A stretch of 64,000 nucleotides of DNA from Bryobacterales bacterium (GTDB lineage Bacteria > Acidobacteriota > Terriglobia > Bryobacterales > Bryobacteraceae): contig PLRS01000056.1 of the NCBI GenBank assembly GCA_003164035.1, positions 1-64,000 on the forward strand, in the 5' to 3' direction. Of the stretch, positions 18,651 to 28,157 are shown one piece after another. Numbering within the stretch: the stretch's first letter is position 1; every line of letters begins with the position of its first letter. Below the pieces are notes generated by a model that saw only the letters and a list, made by a program, of their open reading frames with translations, was not told the DNA's origin and ran no database searches. The translations under genes were made by a program, and so were the position numbers.

Positions 18651-19685
18651 GCCGCTATCAAGGATGAAAACGACCTCGCGGGCGCCATGGCCCGGGTGAT
18701 GAACGACCAGACCGGGTATTATTCGATCGGCTACAAGCCGTCGGCGTCGGCCTCAAAGGGCGCGCGCGGAGAGCCGCGGTTCCGCCAGATCGCGGTCCGG
18801 GTTACGCGGCCGGGATTGACGGCAAGGTTCCATTCCAGCCTCTATGTAGAGGAGCAGGCACAGCCAACGCCCGCGAGCGGCAACCAGCGGCTGGCGGCCG
18901 CGGTTTCCTCGCCCTTCGCCATTCCGAATGTTCGCATCAGGATCTCGACCACGTTCTGGAACGCGGGAGCGCCCGCCGGCTCCATTCTCGACACGGTCTT
19001 GCAGGTGGATGCGCGCGATTTGAATTTCAGCACCGAAAGCGACGGCCGGCGTAAGGCCGTGTTCGACATTCTGGCCGTGATTTATGGCGGGGAAAGCAAG
19101 CCGCTGGATACGTTCGATAAGAATTACACGGTGTCTCTGACGCCCGACGGATACCGGACGGCGCTGGCCGACGGTCTATTGCAACGCCTGGAATTGGCCG
19201 TGAAGAAACCAGGGGCCTACCAGGTCCGCGGCGCGGTGCGCGACCGGCAGGCGGACCGCATTGGCACCGCGAGCGACTTCGTGGAAGTACCGGACCTGAC
19301 CCATGGCGGGCTGGCGCTCTCGGGAATCGCACTGAGCGCCTCGGCGGGAGGCGCGAGTCTCGTCAGGTACCATCCGGGGCAAACAGTCTTCTATGCCTGC
19401 CGGGTCCTGAATGCCCGGCCCGGCGCCGATGGTTCGATTCATGTGGAGGTGGAGGCGACACTTTTTCGCGATCGGAAAGCGCTGGGAAGCAGTAGGCCTA
19501 TAGTTGTGGACGGCAAGGATCAACCCGACCGCAAACGCCTCTTGGTGGCCGATGATTTCCGGCTTGGCACGGCACTACACTCCGGGGACTTCACTCTGCA
19601 GGTGACAGCCGTGGACAAGAACGCGCCGGTCAAGCGCGACACCGCGATCCAATCCATCGATTTCGAAGTCGCCGAAATGGAATGA
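18651..19685 (+). pseudogene. VWFA-related Acidobacterial protein (TIGR03436 type), N-terminus lost
   Basis: About 345 codons in frame. NDLAGAMARVMNDQTGYYSIGYKP is the conserved segment that follows the von Willebrand A domain in TIGR03436 proteins; the rest (PNVRIRISTTFWNAG, then beta-rich modules to the end) matches the usual C-terminal half. The A domain itself and the signal peptide, roughly 300 residues, are missing: the reading is cut at about 18651-18656, exactly at repeat family B. An internal ATG at 18687 could start a fragment without a secretion signal. Probably non-functional. Confidence 0.65.
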
Positions 19686-19729
19686 AGTGACGGCACCGGT
19701 CATCGGCTCGATGCACGGCCGGATTCCTG

Positions 19730-20272
19730 TCACCCATCGTGCGCGTCGCCGGTCCTATTCGTGAGGTAGCGCAGAGCGCGATCGACGCATGAGTCCAGGT
19801 TCGCATCCGTGTCGATAACGAGTTTGGGGCCGTCGATCGGCTCCCACGCCTCGCGAATTTGCCGATAGAGCTCCGGTGTGCGATTCGCGGCGGGGTGGGT
19901 GTTTTGCGCCATGGCTTCCGCCAGGCGGGCCAGCGCGCTCCGCTCCGCGCAGACGCACTCCAGCGTGGCGCAAGCGGCCCCCACCTGACGGCAGAACTCC
20001 ATCGCGCGCTCACGCTGATACCGGCGCGAGAACGTTCGGCCATCCAACAGAACGTGAAGTTCGGCATCCCTGGCCAGCAGATACGCGGCGGTTTGCAGCA
20101 TGATCTCCTGGCAAAAATCGTCCTGCGCCAGCGAATACTCGACGTAGGCCGGTTGGAACAGCGCCGCCCGAATCGCGTCCTTGTCGAGAACCGCGCCCGG
20201 AAGCCGCTGCGCCAGCGCTCGCGCCAGCGTGCTCTTACCCGTACCGGGCAGTCCCGTCATCATCACGATCAT
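19730..20272 (-). CDS. P-loop kinase / AAA ATPase (APS-kinase-like)
   Basis: 180 residues with a Walker A motif at the very N-terminus (MTGLPGTGKSTLARALA), an acceptor-binding LDKDAIRAALF, and LLDGRTFSRRYQRE, as in small-molecule kinases of the AAA_33 group. The start at 20272 has GGAG six bases upstream. It follows the epimerase gene by 13 bases on the same strand, so the two are likely one operon; a sugar or polyol kinase role is plausible but the substrate is not visible. Confidence 0.75.
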   Translation of the reverse strand: MIVMMTGLPGTGKSTLARALAQRLPGAVLDKDAIRAALFQPAYVEYSLAQDDFCQEIMLQTAAYLLARDAELHVLLDGRTFSRRYQRERAMEFCRQVGAACATLECVCAERSALARLAEAMAQNTHPAANRTPELYRQIREAWEPIDGPKLVIDTDANLDSCVDRALRYLTNRTGDAHDG

Positions 20273-20285
20273 CGATAACTCCCAG

Positions 20286-20969
20286 CTAGAGCGCGCGCAG
20301 CCATGAAAAGGTCTCAGCCATGTTCCGCGACTGGAATACCAGCGAGCCAGGCACGATCGCATCGGCGCCGGCCTGGCGCAGGAGAGGCACGGTCCGGGAA
20401 CGGATGCCGCCATCGGCGACCAGCCGGACCCGAGCGCGCCGTTCGCCCAGCATCGACGCCGCGGCTGCCAGACGGCCGCAGGCTTCCGGCGCCAGATCCT
20501 GGCCCTTGACGCCTATCGCGGTACCGAGCAGAAGTAGCGCATCGATGCGGTCGAGGTACGGCTCGGCCGCGCCGACCGGAGTGTCCAGGCGCAAGGCCAG
20601 GCCGGCTGAACGGCCCGCTCGTCGAATGGCTTGAATGGCCGCCGCCACTTCGGCCTCGCCGGCTTCGGCGTGTATTGTGATCAGGTCGGCGCCGCTGGCT
20701 ACGAAGTCCTCGATAAGGGTCGTGGGGCGCTCGACCATCAGGTGAATGTGAAATGGCCGCTTCGTGAGCGGACGCAGGGCACGCACCAGATCGGGAAAGA
20801 ACAGCAAGCCCGGGGCGAAGTGAGCGTCGCACACGTCCAGGTGAAACGAGTCGGCGAATGGCTCTACGCGCTCAATCCCAGCCGCTAAGTTGGCGAGATC
20901 CGCCGACCACAAGGAGACGTCGGCCACCAGGCGCGTACGCGGCAGATCCAGCCAGCCGCTCGTGTTCAA
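20286..20969 (-). CDS. Ribulose-phosphate 3-epimerase-like protein
   Basis: 227 residues, a TIM barrel of the Rpe/allulose-6-phosphate epimerase family. Seen: SLWSADLANLAAGIERVE, FHLDVCDAHFAPGLLF (metal-binding His/Asp), PFHIHLMVERP, ITIHAEAGE and the phosphate-binding VADGGIRSRTVP...GADAIVPGSLVF. All main motifs are kept, but HMD is replaced by HLDVCDAHF, typical of non-canonical members, so the substrate may be another pentulose or hexulose phosphate. Operon partner of the downstream kinase. Confidence 0.8.
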   Translation of the reverse strand: MNTSGWLDLPRTRLVADVSLWSADLANLAAGIERVEPFADSFHLDVCDAHFAPGLLFFPDLVRALRPLTKRPFHIHLMVERPTTLIEDFVASGADLITIHAEAGEAEVAAAIQAIRRAGRSAGLALRLDTPVGAAEPYLDRIDALLLLGTAIGVKGQDLAPEACGRLAAAASMLGERRARVRLVADGGIRSRTVPLLRQAGADAIVPGSLVFQSRNMAETFSWLRAL

Positions 20970-21178
20970 AACGCACCAGCCGCAGGGGCTTGTTGCATCG
21001 AGGCACGAGGCGAGGCTCCCTGGATGGGATACGAGTTCATTTGCCTAATCGTATCAACCGTTGGCGGCGCCTGGTCAATCCCGGTGTAATGGCCACGCCG
21101 GGATTAACCAGCCTTAACCCCGCGGCCCCTGGCCATGCCACCCGCGAGACGTGGTAAAGTCAAAGGAGTCAAAGGCTT

Positions 21179-21265
21179 GCGGATGTGGCGAAACTGGCAG
21201 ACGCGCTGGATTTAGGTTCCAGTTCCCGCGAGGGAGTGTAGGTTCAAGTCCTATCATCCGCACCA
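21179..21265 (+). tRNA. tRNA-Leu (anticodon UAG)
   Basis: 87 bases with a perfect 7-base acceptor stem (GCGGATG / CATCCGC), encoded CCA end, anticodon stem CTGGA/TCCAG with loop TTTAGGT giving anticodon TAG, a long variable arm as in leucine tRNAs, and the T-loop GGTTCAAGTCC. Reads CUN codons. Confidence 0.96.
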
Positions 21266-21301
21266 AGATAATAAAGCACTTAGTACACAGCTCATAAGTT
21301 C

Positions 21302-21383
21302 GCTAACGTATTTCCGGGCAACCGCTCCCTGGCGGTCGCGGCTCGGAAACGTGGCCGTAATTCCGGAAAATCGGGTACTTAGC
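21302..21383. repeat. Dispersed palindromic repeat family A, variant copy
   Basis: GCTAACGTATTTCCGGG, then CAACCGCTCCCTGGCGGTCGC and GGCTCGG, ending in GTGGCCGTAATTCCGG and ATCGGGTACTTAGC. The right inner arm is missing. The same outer ends recur at 27965-28153. Confidence 0.75.
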
Positions 21384-21401
21384 AAGATACGCCGGCATCC
21401 A

Positions 21402-22031
21402 TCAGCTTCGGTGCGGGTGGGGGCCCTCGCGTGGCGCCAGGCCATGCAGGATCATGGCGGCGAGGCTCTCGGCATACGCCGGGGTCGGCTTGCCGTGGCG
21501 AACCATCAGCAGAAAATGGAGCGGGCCGTACATGGCGTCGAGCACCTGCTCGATATCGAAGCGCTCCGGCAGCAGGCCTTCGTTCTTGAACTTCTGCAAC
21601 GCCTTTCGCGAAAGCGCGCGGCGCGGCTTGATCCAATGGGAGAGGAAGGCCGCCTCCACCTGCCGGTCGTTCTGGGCGGCGGCGATCACGGCCGACAGCA
21701 GGCGCCCGTTTCGCCCCGACACGACCCTGGCGAACTGGCGCAAATGAACGGTGACATACTCTTCGAGCGTGGCGGTTTCCCGAAGCGGCAATTCCGGGGT
21801 GACGCTCTCGACGAAGGCGTCGATCACGACGGCGACCTTGTTCGGCCACCAGCGGTAGATGGTCGCCTTGCTGGCGCCGGAGCGCTGCCCGATGGCGTCG
21901 CAGGTGACGTTCGAGAATCCCACCTCTTCCAGCAACTCGAGCGCGGCATGGCGGATGCGGTTGCGGACCGCTTCGTCGCGGGGGCGTCCGGGCGGCCTGG
22001 CCGGAATCTCTTCCTCGAGGGAGTGTTCCAT
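21402..22031 (-). CDS. TetR-family repressor of the RND operon
   Basis: 209 residues. N-terminal HTH: RIRHAALELLEEVGFSNVT, then AIGQRSGASKATIYRWWPNK (residues 22-65); the C-terminal ligand domain is TetR_C_11-like in length. The ATG at 22031 has GGGGAG upstream. Divergent from the efflux operon starting at 22106; a perfect palindrome lies between them (22063-22082). Likely represses the pump and itself until a substrate binds. Confidence 0.9.
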   Translation of the reverse strand: MEHSLEEEIPARPPGRPRDEAVRNRIRHAALELLEEVGFSNVTCDAIGQRSGASKATIYRWWPNKVAVVIDAFVESVTPELPLRETATLEEYVTVHLRQFARVVSGRNGRLLSAVIAAAQNDRQVEAAFLSHWIKPRRALSRKALQKFKNEGLLPERFDIEQVLDAMYGPLHFLLMVRHGKPTPAYAESLAAMILHGLAPREGPHPHRS

Positions 22032-22062
22032 GAACGCTCCCCGTAGTGTATCATGATAGGAA

Positions 22063-22082
22063 ACGAAACAGTATCGTTTCGT
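22063..22082. promoter_or_regulatory. TetR operator between tetR and RND operon
   Basis: Perfect inverted repeat ACGAAAC-AGTATC-GTTTCGT, 7-base arms, 6-base centre, lying in the 74-base gap between the two divergent genes. Size and place fit a TetR dimer site controlling both directions. Role inferred. Confidence 0.7.
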
Positions 22083-22105
22083 AATAAACAGGAAGGTCCG
22101 TCTCG

Positions 22106-25100
22106 ATGTGGATCGTTCGGGTTGCTCTGACACGGCCGTACACGTTTCTGGTGCTGGCCATCCTGATCCTGATCGCGAGCCCGGTCGCGATCCGCCGCAT
22201 GCCTACCGACATTTTCCCCAACATCGATATCCCGGTGGTGGCGTCGGACTGGACCTTTACCGGCCTGAGCCCGGTCGAATTCGAGGGGCGCATCATCTCG
22301 CAATACGAGCGCAGCCTCTCCACCACGGTCAGCGATATCGAGCACATCGAATCGCAAACCCTGAACGGCATGTCGGTGATCAAGATTTTCTTCCAGCCGG
22401 CGGTCAACGTCAACGCGGCCATCGCCCAGGTCACCGCCATTTCGCAGACCGTGCTCCGGCAGATGCCTCCCGGCATCACCCCGCCGCTGGTGATGAACTA
22501 TAACGCCTCGACCGTGCCGATCCTGCAGCTTTCGCTTTCGAGCCCGACCCTGGCCGAGCAGGAGCTGACGGACCTGGGAATGAACTACATGCGCTCGCAA
22601 CTGGCCACGGTGGCTGGGGCGGCGGTTCCCTGGCCGTTCGGCGGCAAGACGCCGCAGGTGATGGTGGACGTCAACCCGGCGCTGCTGGAGGCCAACGGGC
22701 TCGCGCCGCAGGACGTGGTAAACGCGGTGACGCAGCAGAACCTGATTCTTCCGGCGGGCACGGCCAAGCTCGGCGAATACGAATACAACGTGGACATGAA
22801 CGGCAGCCCGCGCTCCATCGAGGAACTGGCGGACCTGCCGGTGAAGGCCGTCAACGGGACCACCATTTACCTGCGCGACATCGGCAGCGTGCGCAACGGC
22901 TTCGCCCCGCAAAACAACATCGTGCGGCAGGACGGACGGCGCGGCGCCCTGCTCACGGTCTACAAATCGGGCAACGCTTCCACGCTCGATATCGTCGGCG
23001 GCGTTCGCCAGCTTCTGCCCGTGGTGGCGGCGGCGCTGCCGAAGGACTTGAAAATCACCCCGCTGGCCGATCAATCGATTTTCGTCCGCGCCGCCATCGA
23101 CGGCGTGGTGCGCGAGGCGGCGATCGCGGCCTGCCTGACGGCAGTGATGATCCTGCTGTTTCTGGGAAGCTGGCGCAGCACGCTGATCATCGCCGTTTCG
23201 ATCCCGCTCTCGATTCTTTCCTCCATACTGGCGCTGGCGGGCTTGCACGAAACCATCAACATCATGACTCTGGGCGGGCTGGCGCTGGCGGTCGGAATCC
23301 TGGTGGACGACGCCACCGTGACCATTGAAAACATCGAACGCCATATCGAGCTTGGCATGCCGCTGGACGAGGCGATCTTCGAGGGGGCGGCCCAGATTTC
23401 GGTGCCCGCGCTGGTGTCCACGCTTTGCATCTGCATCGTATTTCTGCCGATGTTCTTTCTCAACGGGGTGCCCCGTTACCTGTTCGTGCCGCTGGCGGAA
23501 GCGGTGGTCTTCGCCATGCTGGCTTCCTATGTCCTGTCGCGCACGCTGGTCCCCACCCTGGCCAAGTATCTCCTCAAAGCCCACGGCGGGCGCCGCGGCG
23601 GATCCCGCTGGAACCCTTTCTCGGCTTTTCAACGGGGTTTCGAGCGCGGCTTTATGGCGCTGCGCCGCGGCTACGCCGCCACGCTGGCGACCACGGTGGC
23701 GCACCGCGGCATCTTCCTGCCCGCCTTTCTGCTGGTCTGCCTGGCCACGTTTTGGCTGATTCCGTGGCTGGGGCAGGACTTCTTCCCCGGCGTAGACACG
23801 GGACAGATCAAGCTGCACATGCGCGGGCCCACCGGGATGCGCATCGAGGAAACCGCGCGCCTGTGCGACCTGGTGGAGACTTCCATCCGCCGCAGCATTC
23901 CCGAGAGCGAAATGGACGGCATTCTCGATAACATCGGATTGCCCTACAGCCCCATCAACTTGACTTACAGTAACTCGGCGCCCATCGGCAGCCAGGATGC
24001 GGACATCCTGATCACTCTTCGCCCCAATCACCGCCCCACCAATATCTATGTGGAAGCGCTCGCCGAACGGCTGCCCAAGGAATTTCCCGAAGCCACTTTC
24101 TCGTTCCTGCCCGCGGACATGGTCAGCCAGATTCTGAATTTCGGCCTTCCCGCCCCCATCGACGTGCAGATCGTCGGCCCCAACGTCGAGGCAAGCCGCC
24201 AGTTCGCCGACAACCTGTTGAACCAGTTGCGCCAGGTTCCGGGCGCCGCGGATCTGCGCATCCAGCAAGCTTTCGACCAGCCCAAATTTCACTTGCAGGT
24301 CGACCGCACCAAGGCCGCCGAAGGCGGGTTTACCCAGCGCGACATTGCTAACAACCTGCTGGTATCGCTCAGTGGAAGTTTTCAGACGACTCCTTCTTTC
24401 TGGCTGAATCCCCAAAATGGCGTCAGCTACAGCCTGGTCACACAGACGCCGCAGTATCGCCTGCAAACGCTTCACGACCTCGAAAACATCCCCATCACCG
24501 GGGCTGGCGCCGCGCGGCCGGAGATTATGGCCGACGTGGCTTCCATCCGGCGCGACCACGAAATGGGGGTGGTTTCGCACTACAACGTGCAGCGCGTGGT
24601 GGATATTTACGGGTCGGTTCGCGACCGCGATCTGGGCGCCGTGGGGCGCGACCTGGAGCGCATCGTGAACGCCGACCGCAAGCGGCTGCCCGCCGGCGCC
24701 CGGATCTTCGTCCGCGGCCAGCTCGCCACCATGCGCGATTCCTATGTCAGCCTGCTCGGCGGCCTGCTGTTTTCCATCGTGCTGGTGTACCTGCTGATCG
24801 TGGTCAACTTTCAGTCGTGGCTGGATCCGTTCATCATCATCACGGCGCTTCCCGCCGCGCTGGCCGGCATCGTGCTGTTCCTGTTCTTCACCCACACCAC
24901 CTTGAGCGTTCCCGCCCTGATGGGCGCCATCATGTGCATGGGAGTGGCCACCGCCAACAGCATTCTGGTGGTCTCGTTCGCCAAGGACCGGCTGGTGGCC
25001 ACCGGCGATTCGCTCGCCGCCGCTCTCGAGGCCGGCGCGACCCGTTTCCGGCCCGTGTTGATGACGGCGCTGGCCATGATTATCGGCATGGTGCCGATGG

Positions 25101-25255
25101 CGCTCGGCCTGGGCGAAGGCGGCGAGCAAAACGCGCCCCTCGGCCGCGCCGTGATTGGCGGCCTGATCTGCGCCACGCTGGCGACGCTGTTTTTCGTGCC
25201 GGGGGTTTTTAGCTTGCTGCACCGCAATTACAAACCGGTTCGCCCAACGGAATGA
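22106..25255 (+). CDS. RND efflux pump, inner-membrane transporter
   Basis: 1049 residues, the AcrB/MdtB-like hydrophobe-amphiphile group. First helix YTFLVLAILILIASPVAI; PTDIFPNIDIPVV after it; the proton-relay helix 4 shows LALAVGILVDDATVTIENIERH with the paired Asp; two large periplasmic loops and a second set of helices (IVLVYLLIVVNFQSW, LMGAIMCMGVATANSILVV, MIIGMVPMALG) complete the duplicated fold. Exports drugs or other amphiphiles in exchange for protons. First gene of a three-gene operon with adaptor and outer-membrane factor. Confidence 0.95.
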   Translation: MWIVRVALTRPYTFLVLAILILIASPVAIRRMPTDIFPNIDIPVVASDWTFTGLSPVEFEGRIISQYERSLSTTVSDIEHIESQTLNGMSVIKIFFQPAVNVNAAIAQVTAISQTVLRQMPPGITPPLVMNYNASTVPILQLSLSSPTLAEQELTDLGMNYMRSQLATVAGAAVPWPFGGKTPQVMVDVNPALLEANGLAPQDVVNAVTQQNLILPAGTAKLGEYEYNVDMNGSPRSIEELADLPVKAVNGTTIYLRDIGSVRNGFAPQNNIVRQDGRRGALLTVYKSGNASTLDIVGGVRQLLPVVAAALPKDLKITPLADQSIFVRAAIDGVVREAAIAACLTAVMILLFLGSWRSTLIIAVSIPLSILSSILALAGLHETINIMTLGGLALAVGILVDDATVTIENIERHIELGMPLDEAIFEGAAQISVPALVSTLCICIVFLPMFFLNGVPRYLFVPLAEAVVFAMLASYVLSRTLVPTLAKYLLKAHGGRRGGSRWNPFSAFQRGFERGFMALRRGYAATLATTVAHRGIFLPAFLLVCLATFWLIPWLGQDFFPGVDTGQIKLHMRGPTGMRIEETARLCDLVETSIRRSIPESEMDGILDNIGLPYSPINLTYSNSAPIGSQDADILITLRPNHRPTNIYVEALAERLPKEFPEATFSFLPADMVSQILNFGLPAPIDVQIVGPNVEASRQFADNLLNQLRQVPGAADLRIQQAFDQPKFHLQVDRTKAAEGGFTQRDIANNLLVSLSGSFQTTPSFWLNPQNGVSYSLVTQTPQYRLQTLHDLENIPITGAGAARPEIMADVASIRRDHEMGVVSHYNVQRVVDIYGSVRDRDLGAVGRDLERIVNADRKRLPAGARIFVRGQLATMRDSYVSLLGGLLFSIVLVYLLIVVNFQSWLDPFIIITALPAALAGIVLFLFFTHTTLSVPALMGAIMCMGVATANSILVVSFAKDRLVATGDSLAAALEAGATRFRPVLMTALAMIIGMVPMALGLGEGGEQNAPLGRAVIGGLICATLATLFFVPGVFSLLHRNYKPVRPTE

Positions 25256-25286
25256 CATAGTTCTCGAATCGAAGGAGTCCGCGTCT

Positions 25287-26486
25287 ATGAATACGGATGA
25301 AAAGATGCCAGACGGCGGCGTGGCTCGATCCCCGGCCGGTCTCGGACCCGCCGCCCGCGTGCTGTGGTCGCTGTTGCTGGCCGCGGCGGCGGCGCTGGCC
25401 GGGTTGTTGATTTTTCGTGGCATTCAGGAGCGCGTCCATGCCGAGTCCACCCTGGCGCAGCGCACCGAGCAGCGGGCCGTGCCAAGCGTCCAGACGATTC
25501 AGCCGAAACGCGGCGCCCTGGCCGCCGACCTGGTGCTGCCGGGAAACATGCAAGCCTTCACCGACGCACCCGTCTATGCCCGCACCAACGGCTACCTGCG
25601 GCGATGGTATGTCGATATCGGGGCCCGTGTGCGGGCGGGGCAATTGCTGGCCGAGATCGAGACCCCGGAGATCGACCAGCAACTGCGCCAGTCGCGCGCC
25701 GAACTGGCCACGGCGCAAGCCAACTATAAGCTGGCGAAATCCACCGCCGAACGCTGGCAGGACCTGCGCAAGACGGATTCGGTGGCGCAGCAGGAGACCG
25801 ACGAGAAGCTGGGCGACCTGGAATCGAAAGGCGCGTCGATGGAAGCCGCCGGAGCGAACGTGAAGCGGCTTGAAGAGACGCAGGCCTTTCAGAAAATCTA
25901 CGCGCCTTTCGACGGCGTCGTCACCGCGCGCAACATCGATATCGGCGACCTGATCGACGCCGGCGGCAACGGCCCCGGCAAGGAGCTCTTTCACCTGGCG
26001 GCGGTTCGCCAGATGCGCGTCTACGTGCAGGTGCCGCAGATGAATTCGCGCAGCACCGCGCCGGGCACGGCCGCCGAACTGTACGTCCCGGAAATGCCCG
26101 GACGCGGCTTTGCGGGCCGCGTGGCCAGGACCTCGGACTCCATGGACCCGGCTTCCCGCACGCTGAAGGTGGAAGTGGACGTCGACAATCCCCAAGGCGT
26201 GCTGATGCCCGGCGAGTTTGTCGAAGTCCATTTCAAACTGCCCGCGCCGGTCAATTCGCTCACGCTTCCGGTGAACGCGCTGCTGTTCCGCGCCGAGGGA
26301 ATGAGCGCCGCGGCGGTGCGCGACGGCCGCGTGGTGCTGTTGCCGGTGACGATCGGCCACGATTACGGCGACTCGCTCGAGGTCGTCTCGGGCCTTCGTC
26401 CGGACGAGCGGATCGTCGTCAATCCGCCGGATTCGCTCGCCAACGGACAGGTGGTCCAGATAGTTCCGGCGGGAGCGCAGCCATGA
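25287..26486 (+). CDS. RND periplasmic adaptor (membrane fusion protein)
   Basis: 399 residues. Short cytoplasmic lead, one transmembrane anchor (VLWSLLLAAAAALAGLLIF, about residues 31-49), then a lipoyl half-motif (TDAPVYARTNGYLRRWYVDIG), a coiled-coil hairpin (residues 125-195), second lipoyl half (IYAPFDGVVTARNIDIGD) and beta-barrel. Links the pump to the outer-membrane channel. Overlaps the next gene by four bases (ATGA). Confidence 0.93.
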   Translation: MNTDEKMPDGGVARSPAGLGPAARVLWSLLLAAAAALAGLLIFRGIQERVHAESTLAQRTEQRAVPSVQTIQPKRGALAADLVLPGNMQAFTDAPVYARTNGYLRRWYVDIGARVRAGQLLAEIETPEIDQQLRQSRAELATAQANYKLAKSTAERWQDLRKTDSVAQQETDEKLGDLESKGASMEAAGANVKRLEETQAFQKIYAPFDGVVTARNIDIGDLIDAGGNGPGKELFHLAAVRQMRVYVQVPQMNSRSTAPGTAAELYVPEMPGRGFAGRVARTSDSMDPASRTLKVEVDVDNPQGVLMPGEFVEVHFKLPAPVNSLTLPVNALLFRAEGMSAAAVRDGRVVLLPVTIGHDYGDSLEVVSGLRPDERIVVNPPDSLANGQVVQIVPAGAQP

Positions 26487-27967
26487 GCCCGGGGATGCGG
26501 AAAGGGCTGGCGGCCGCGGCGCTGGCTTGGCTGGCCATCTCGACGGGTTGCAACGTCGGCCAGAAATACCAGGCTCCGGCGGCTCCGGCGCCGCCCGCCT
26601 TCACCGAGCCGCCGCCCCAATCCTTCACCGAATCGAAGGACTGGAAGGCCGCGGCTCCCGGCGACGCCTGGACCAAAGGCCGATGGTGGGAAGTCTTCCA
26701 CGATCCCGAATTGAAAGCGCTCGAAGAGCAGGTCGATGGCGCCAACCAAACCTTGAAGAGCGCGGAGGCGCGCTTCCGCCAGGCCCGCGCGTTGGTTCGG
26801 GAAAGGCGCTCCCAGCGCTTGCCTACCGTTACCGGAGGCCCGTCGATCGCCGACCAGCGGCTATCGTCGAATGCGCCCGTCCCCGCGCCCCGGTCCGAAA
26901 CCGTTTCCGGCAATTTCAACCTGGGGTTTGAAGCGTCCTGGGAACCCGATCTGTGGGGCCGAATTCGCAACCTGGTGTCTTCCGCCGTCGAAAGCGCTCA
27001 AGCCACGGCCGCGGACCTGGAAAATGCGCGCCTGAGTCTCCATGCCGAGCTGGCCCTGGACTATTTCGATTTGCGCAGCCTGGATGAGGAACAGCGCATT
27101 CTGGAAGACGCGGTTGCGGCCTACCGGAAGGCGCTCGAACTCACCGAAAACCGCTACCGGGGCGGCGCGGCCAACCGGGCGGAAGTGGCCGAAGCGCGCA
27201 CGCAACTGGAGGCCACAGGCGCCCAGGCCGTGGACGTGACCGATATGCGCGCCGAGTACCAACACGCCATCGCCGTGGTGACGGGGCACCCGCCCGAAGG
27301 GTTCGCGATCGCCGCGAAGACCGGGCCGTCGGTACTGCCCGCGGTCCCGACCGGAGTGCCTTCGGCGCTGCTCGAGCGGCGCCCCGATATCGCCGCCGCC
27401 GAAAGACGCGTGGCCGCCGCCAATAGCGAAGTCGGTCTGGCCCGCGCGGCATTCTATCCGCAGGTGCTGCTGGCCGCCGCGGTGGGCCTGGAAGGCAGCA
27501 GTATCACCAACTGGCTGAACTGGCCGAGCCGGCTGTGGGCCGTCGGGCCCTCCGCCGCCCAGACATTGTTCGATGCGGGAAGACGGCGCGCCGCGCTCGA
27601 GGAATCCACCGCCAATTACGACGCCCTAGTGGCGGATTTCCGCGAGGCGGTTTTGACGGGTTTTCAGCAGGTGGAAGACAATCTGGCGTCCTTGCGGATT
27701 CTGGAAGTCGAGGCCGGGCGCCAACGGCAGGCGGTGGCATCCGCGCGCGAATCCGAGGCGCTTTCCTTTAATCGCTATAAAGGCGGCCTGGTGACCTATC
27801 TGGAAGTCGTCACCGCGCAGAGCGTCCGGCTGCAGAATGAGCGGGTCGCGGTGGATATCGAACGCCGCCGCCTGGAAGCCAGCGTGATGTTGATCCGGGC
27901 GCTCGGAGGCGGCTGGAACTCGAGTTCGCTGCCGCAACCGGAGGTGCTCACTTCGAAAGTTCCCTAA
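26483..27967 (+). CDS. RND outer-membrane channel lipoprotein (NodT family)
   Basis: 494 residues with an N-terminal lipoprotein signal (ALAWLAISTGCNVG; Cys about residue 23), then NodT-type outer-membrane efflux domains: GRWWEVFHDPELKALEEQV, LGFEASWEPDLWGRIRN, and the repeat unit LLERRPDIAAAERRVAAAN...ARAAFYPQ. Forms the trimeric exit duct of the tripartite pump. Translationally coupled to the adaptor. Confidence 0.93.
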   Translation: MSPGMRKGLAAAALAWLAISTGCNVGQKYQAPAAPAPPAFTEPPPQSFTESKDWKAAAPGDAWTKGRWWEVFHDPELKALEEQVDGANQTLKSAEARFRQARALVRERRSQRLPTVTGGPSIADQRLSSNAPVPAPRSETVSGNFNLGFEASWEPDLWGRIRNLVSSAVESAQATAADLENARLSLHAELALDYFDLRSLDEEQRILEDAVAAYRKALELTENRYRGGAANRAEVAEARTQLEATGAQAVDVTDMRAEYQHAIAVVTGHPPEGFAIAAKTGPSVLPAVPTGVPSALLERRPDIAAAERRVAAANSEVGLARAAFYPQVLLAAAVGLEGSSITNWLNWPSRLWAVGPSAAQTLFDAGRRRAALEESTANYDALVADFREAVLTGFQQVEDNLASLRILEVEAGRQRQAVASARESEALSFNRYKGGLVTYLEVVTAQSVRLQNERVAVDIERRRLEASVMLIRALGGGWNSSSLPQPEVLTSKVP

Positions 27968-28153
27968 CGTATTTCCGGGCAACCGCTCCCTTGGCGGTCG
28001 CGGCTCGGAAACAAACGAAACCGAGCCGCGACCGCCAGGGAGCGGTTGCTTTGGTGGGGCAGGCGGTTCCGCCTGCCAACCAATTCTCTCACGGCATCCC
28101 AGGGAGCGGTTTTCTTGATACGTGGCCGTAATTCCGAAATCGGGTACTTAGCC
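27965..28153. repeat. Family A repeat interrupted by a family B repeat
   Basis: Both inner arms are present (CAACCGCTCCCTTGGCGGTCGC, shortened here, at about 27980-28010; its complement to 28048). A family B hairpin, GGGGCAGGCGGTTCCGCCTGCC (28057-28078), follows, and the end of the family A arm (CAGGGAGCGGTT) appears again at 28101, before the outer end GTGGCCGTAATTCC...GGGTACTTAGC. This looks like one repeat inserted in another. Confidence 0.7.
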
Positions 28154-28157
28154 CCCA

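Noticed and set aside
21824-25423. A 1199-codon open frame antisense to the RND pump gene
   Set aside because: Long antisense frames are a by-product of high GC and biased third positions; it is rich in His, Gln, Arg and Gly, has no family motif, and the opposite strand encodes an unmistakable RND pump. The same applies to long antisense frames at 4167-5843, 11637-13310, 31509-33473, 34334-36250, 36135-37724 and 38442-39980.
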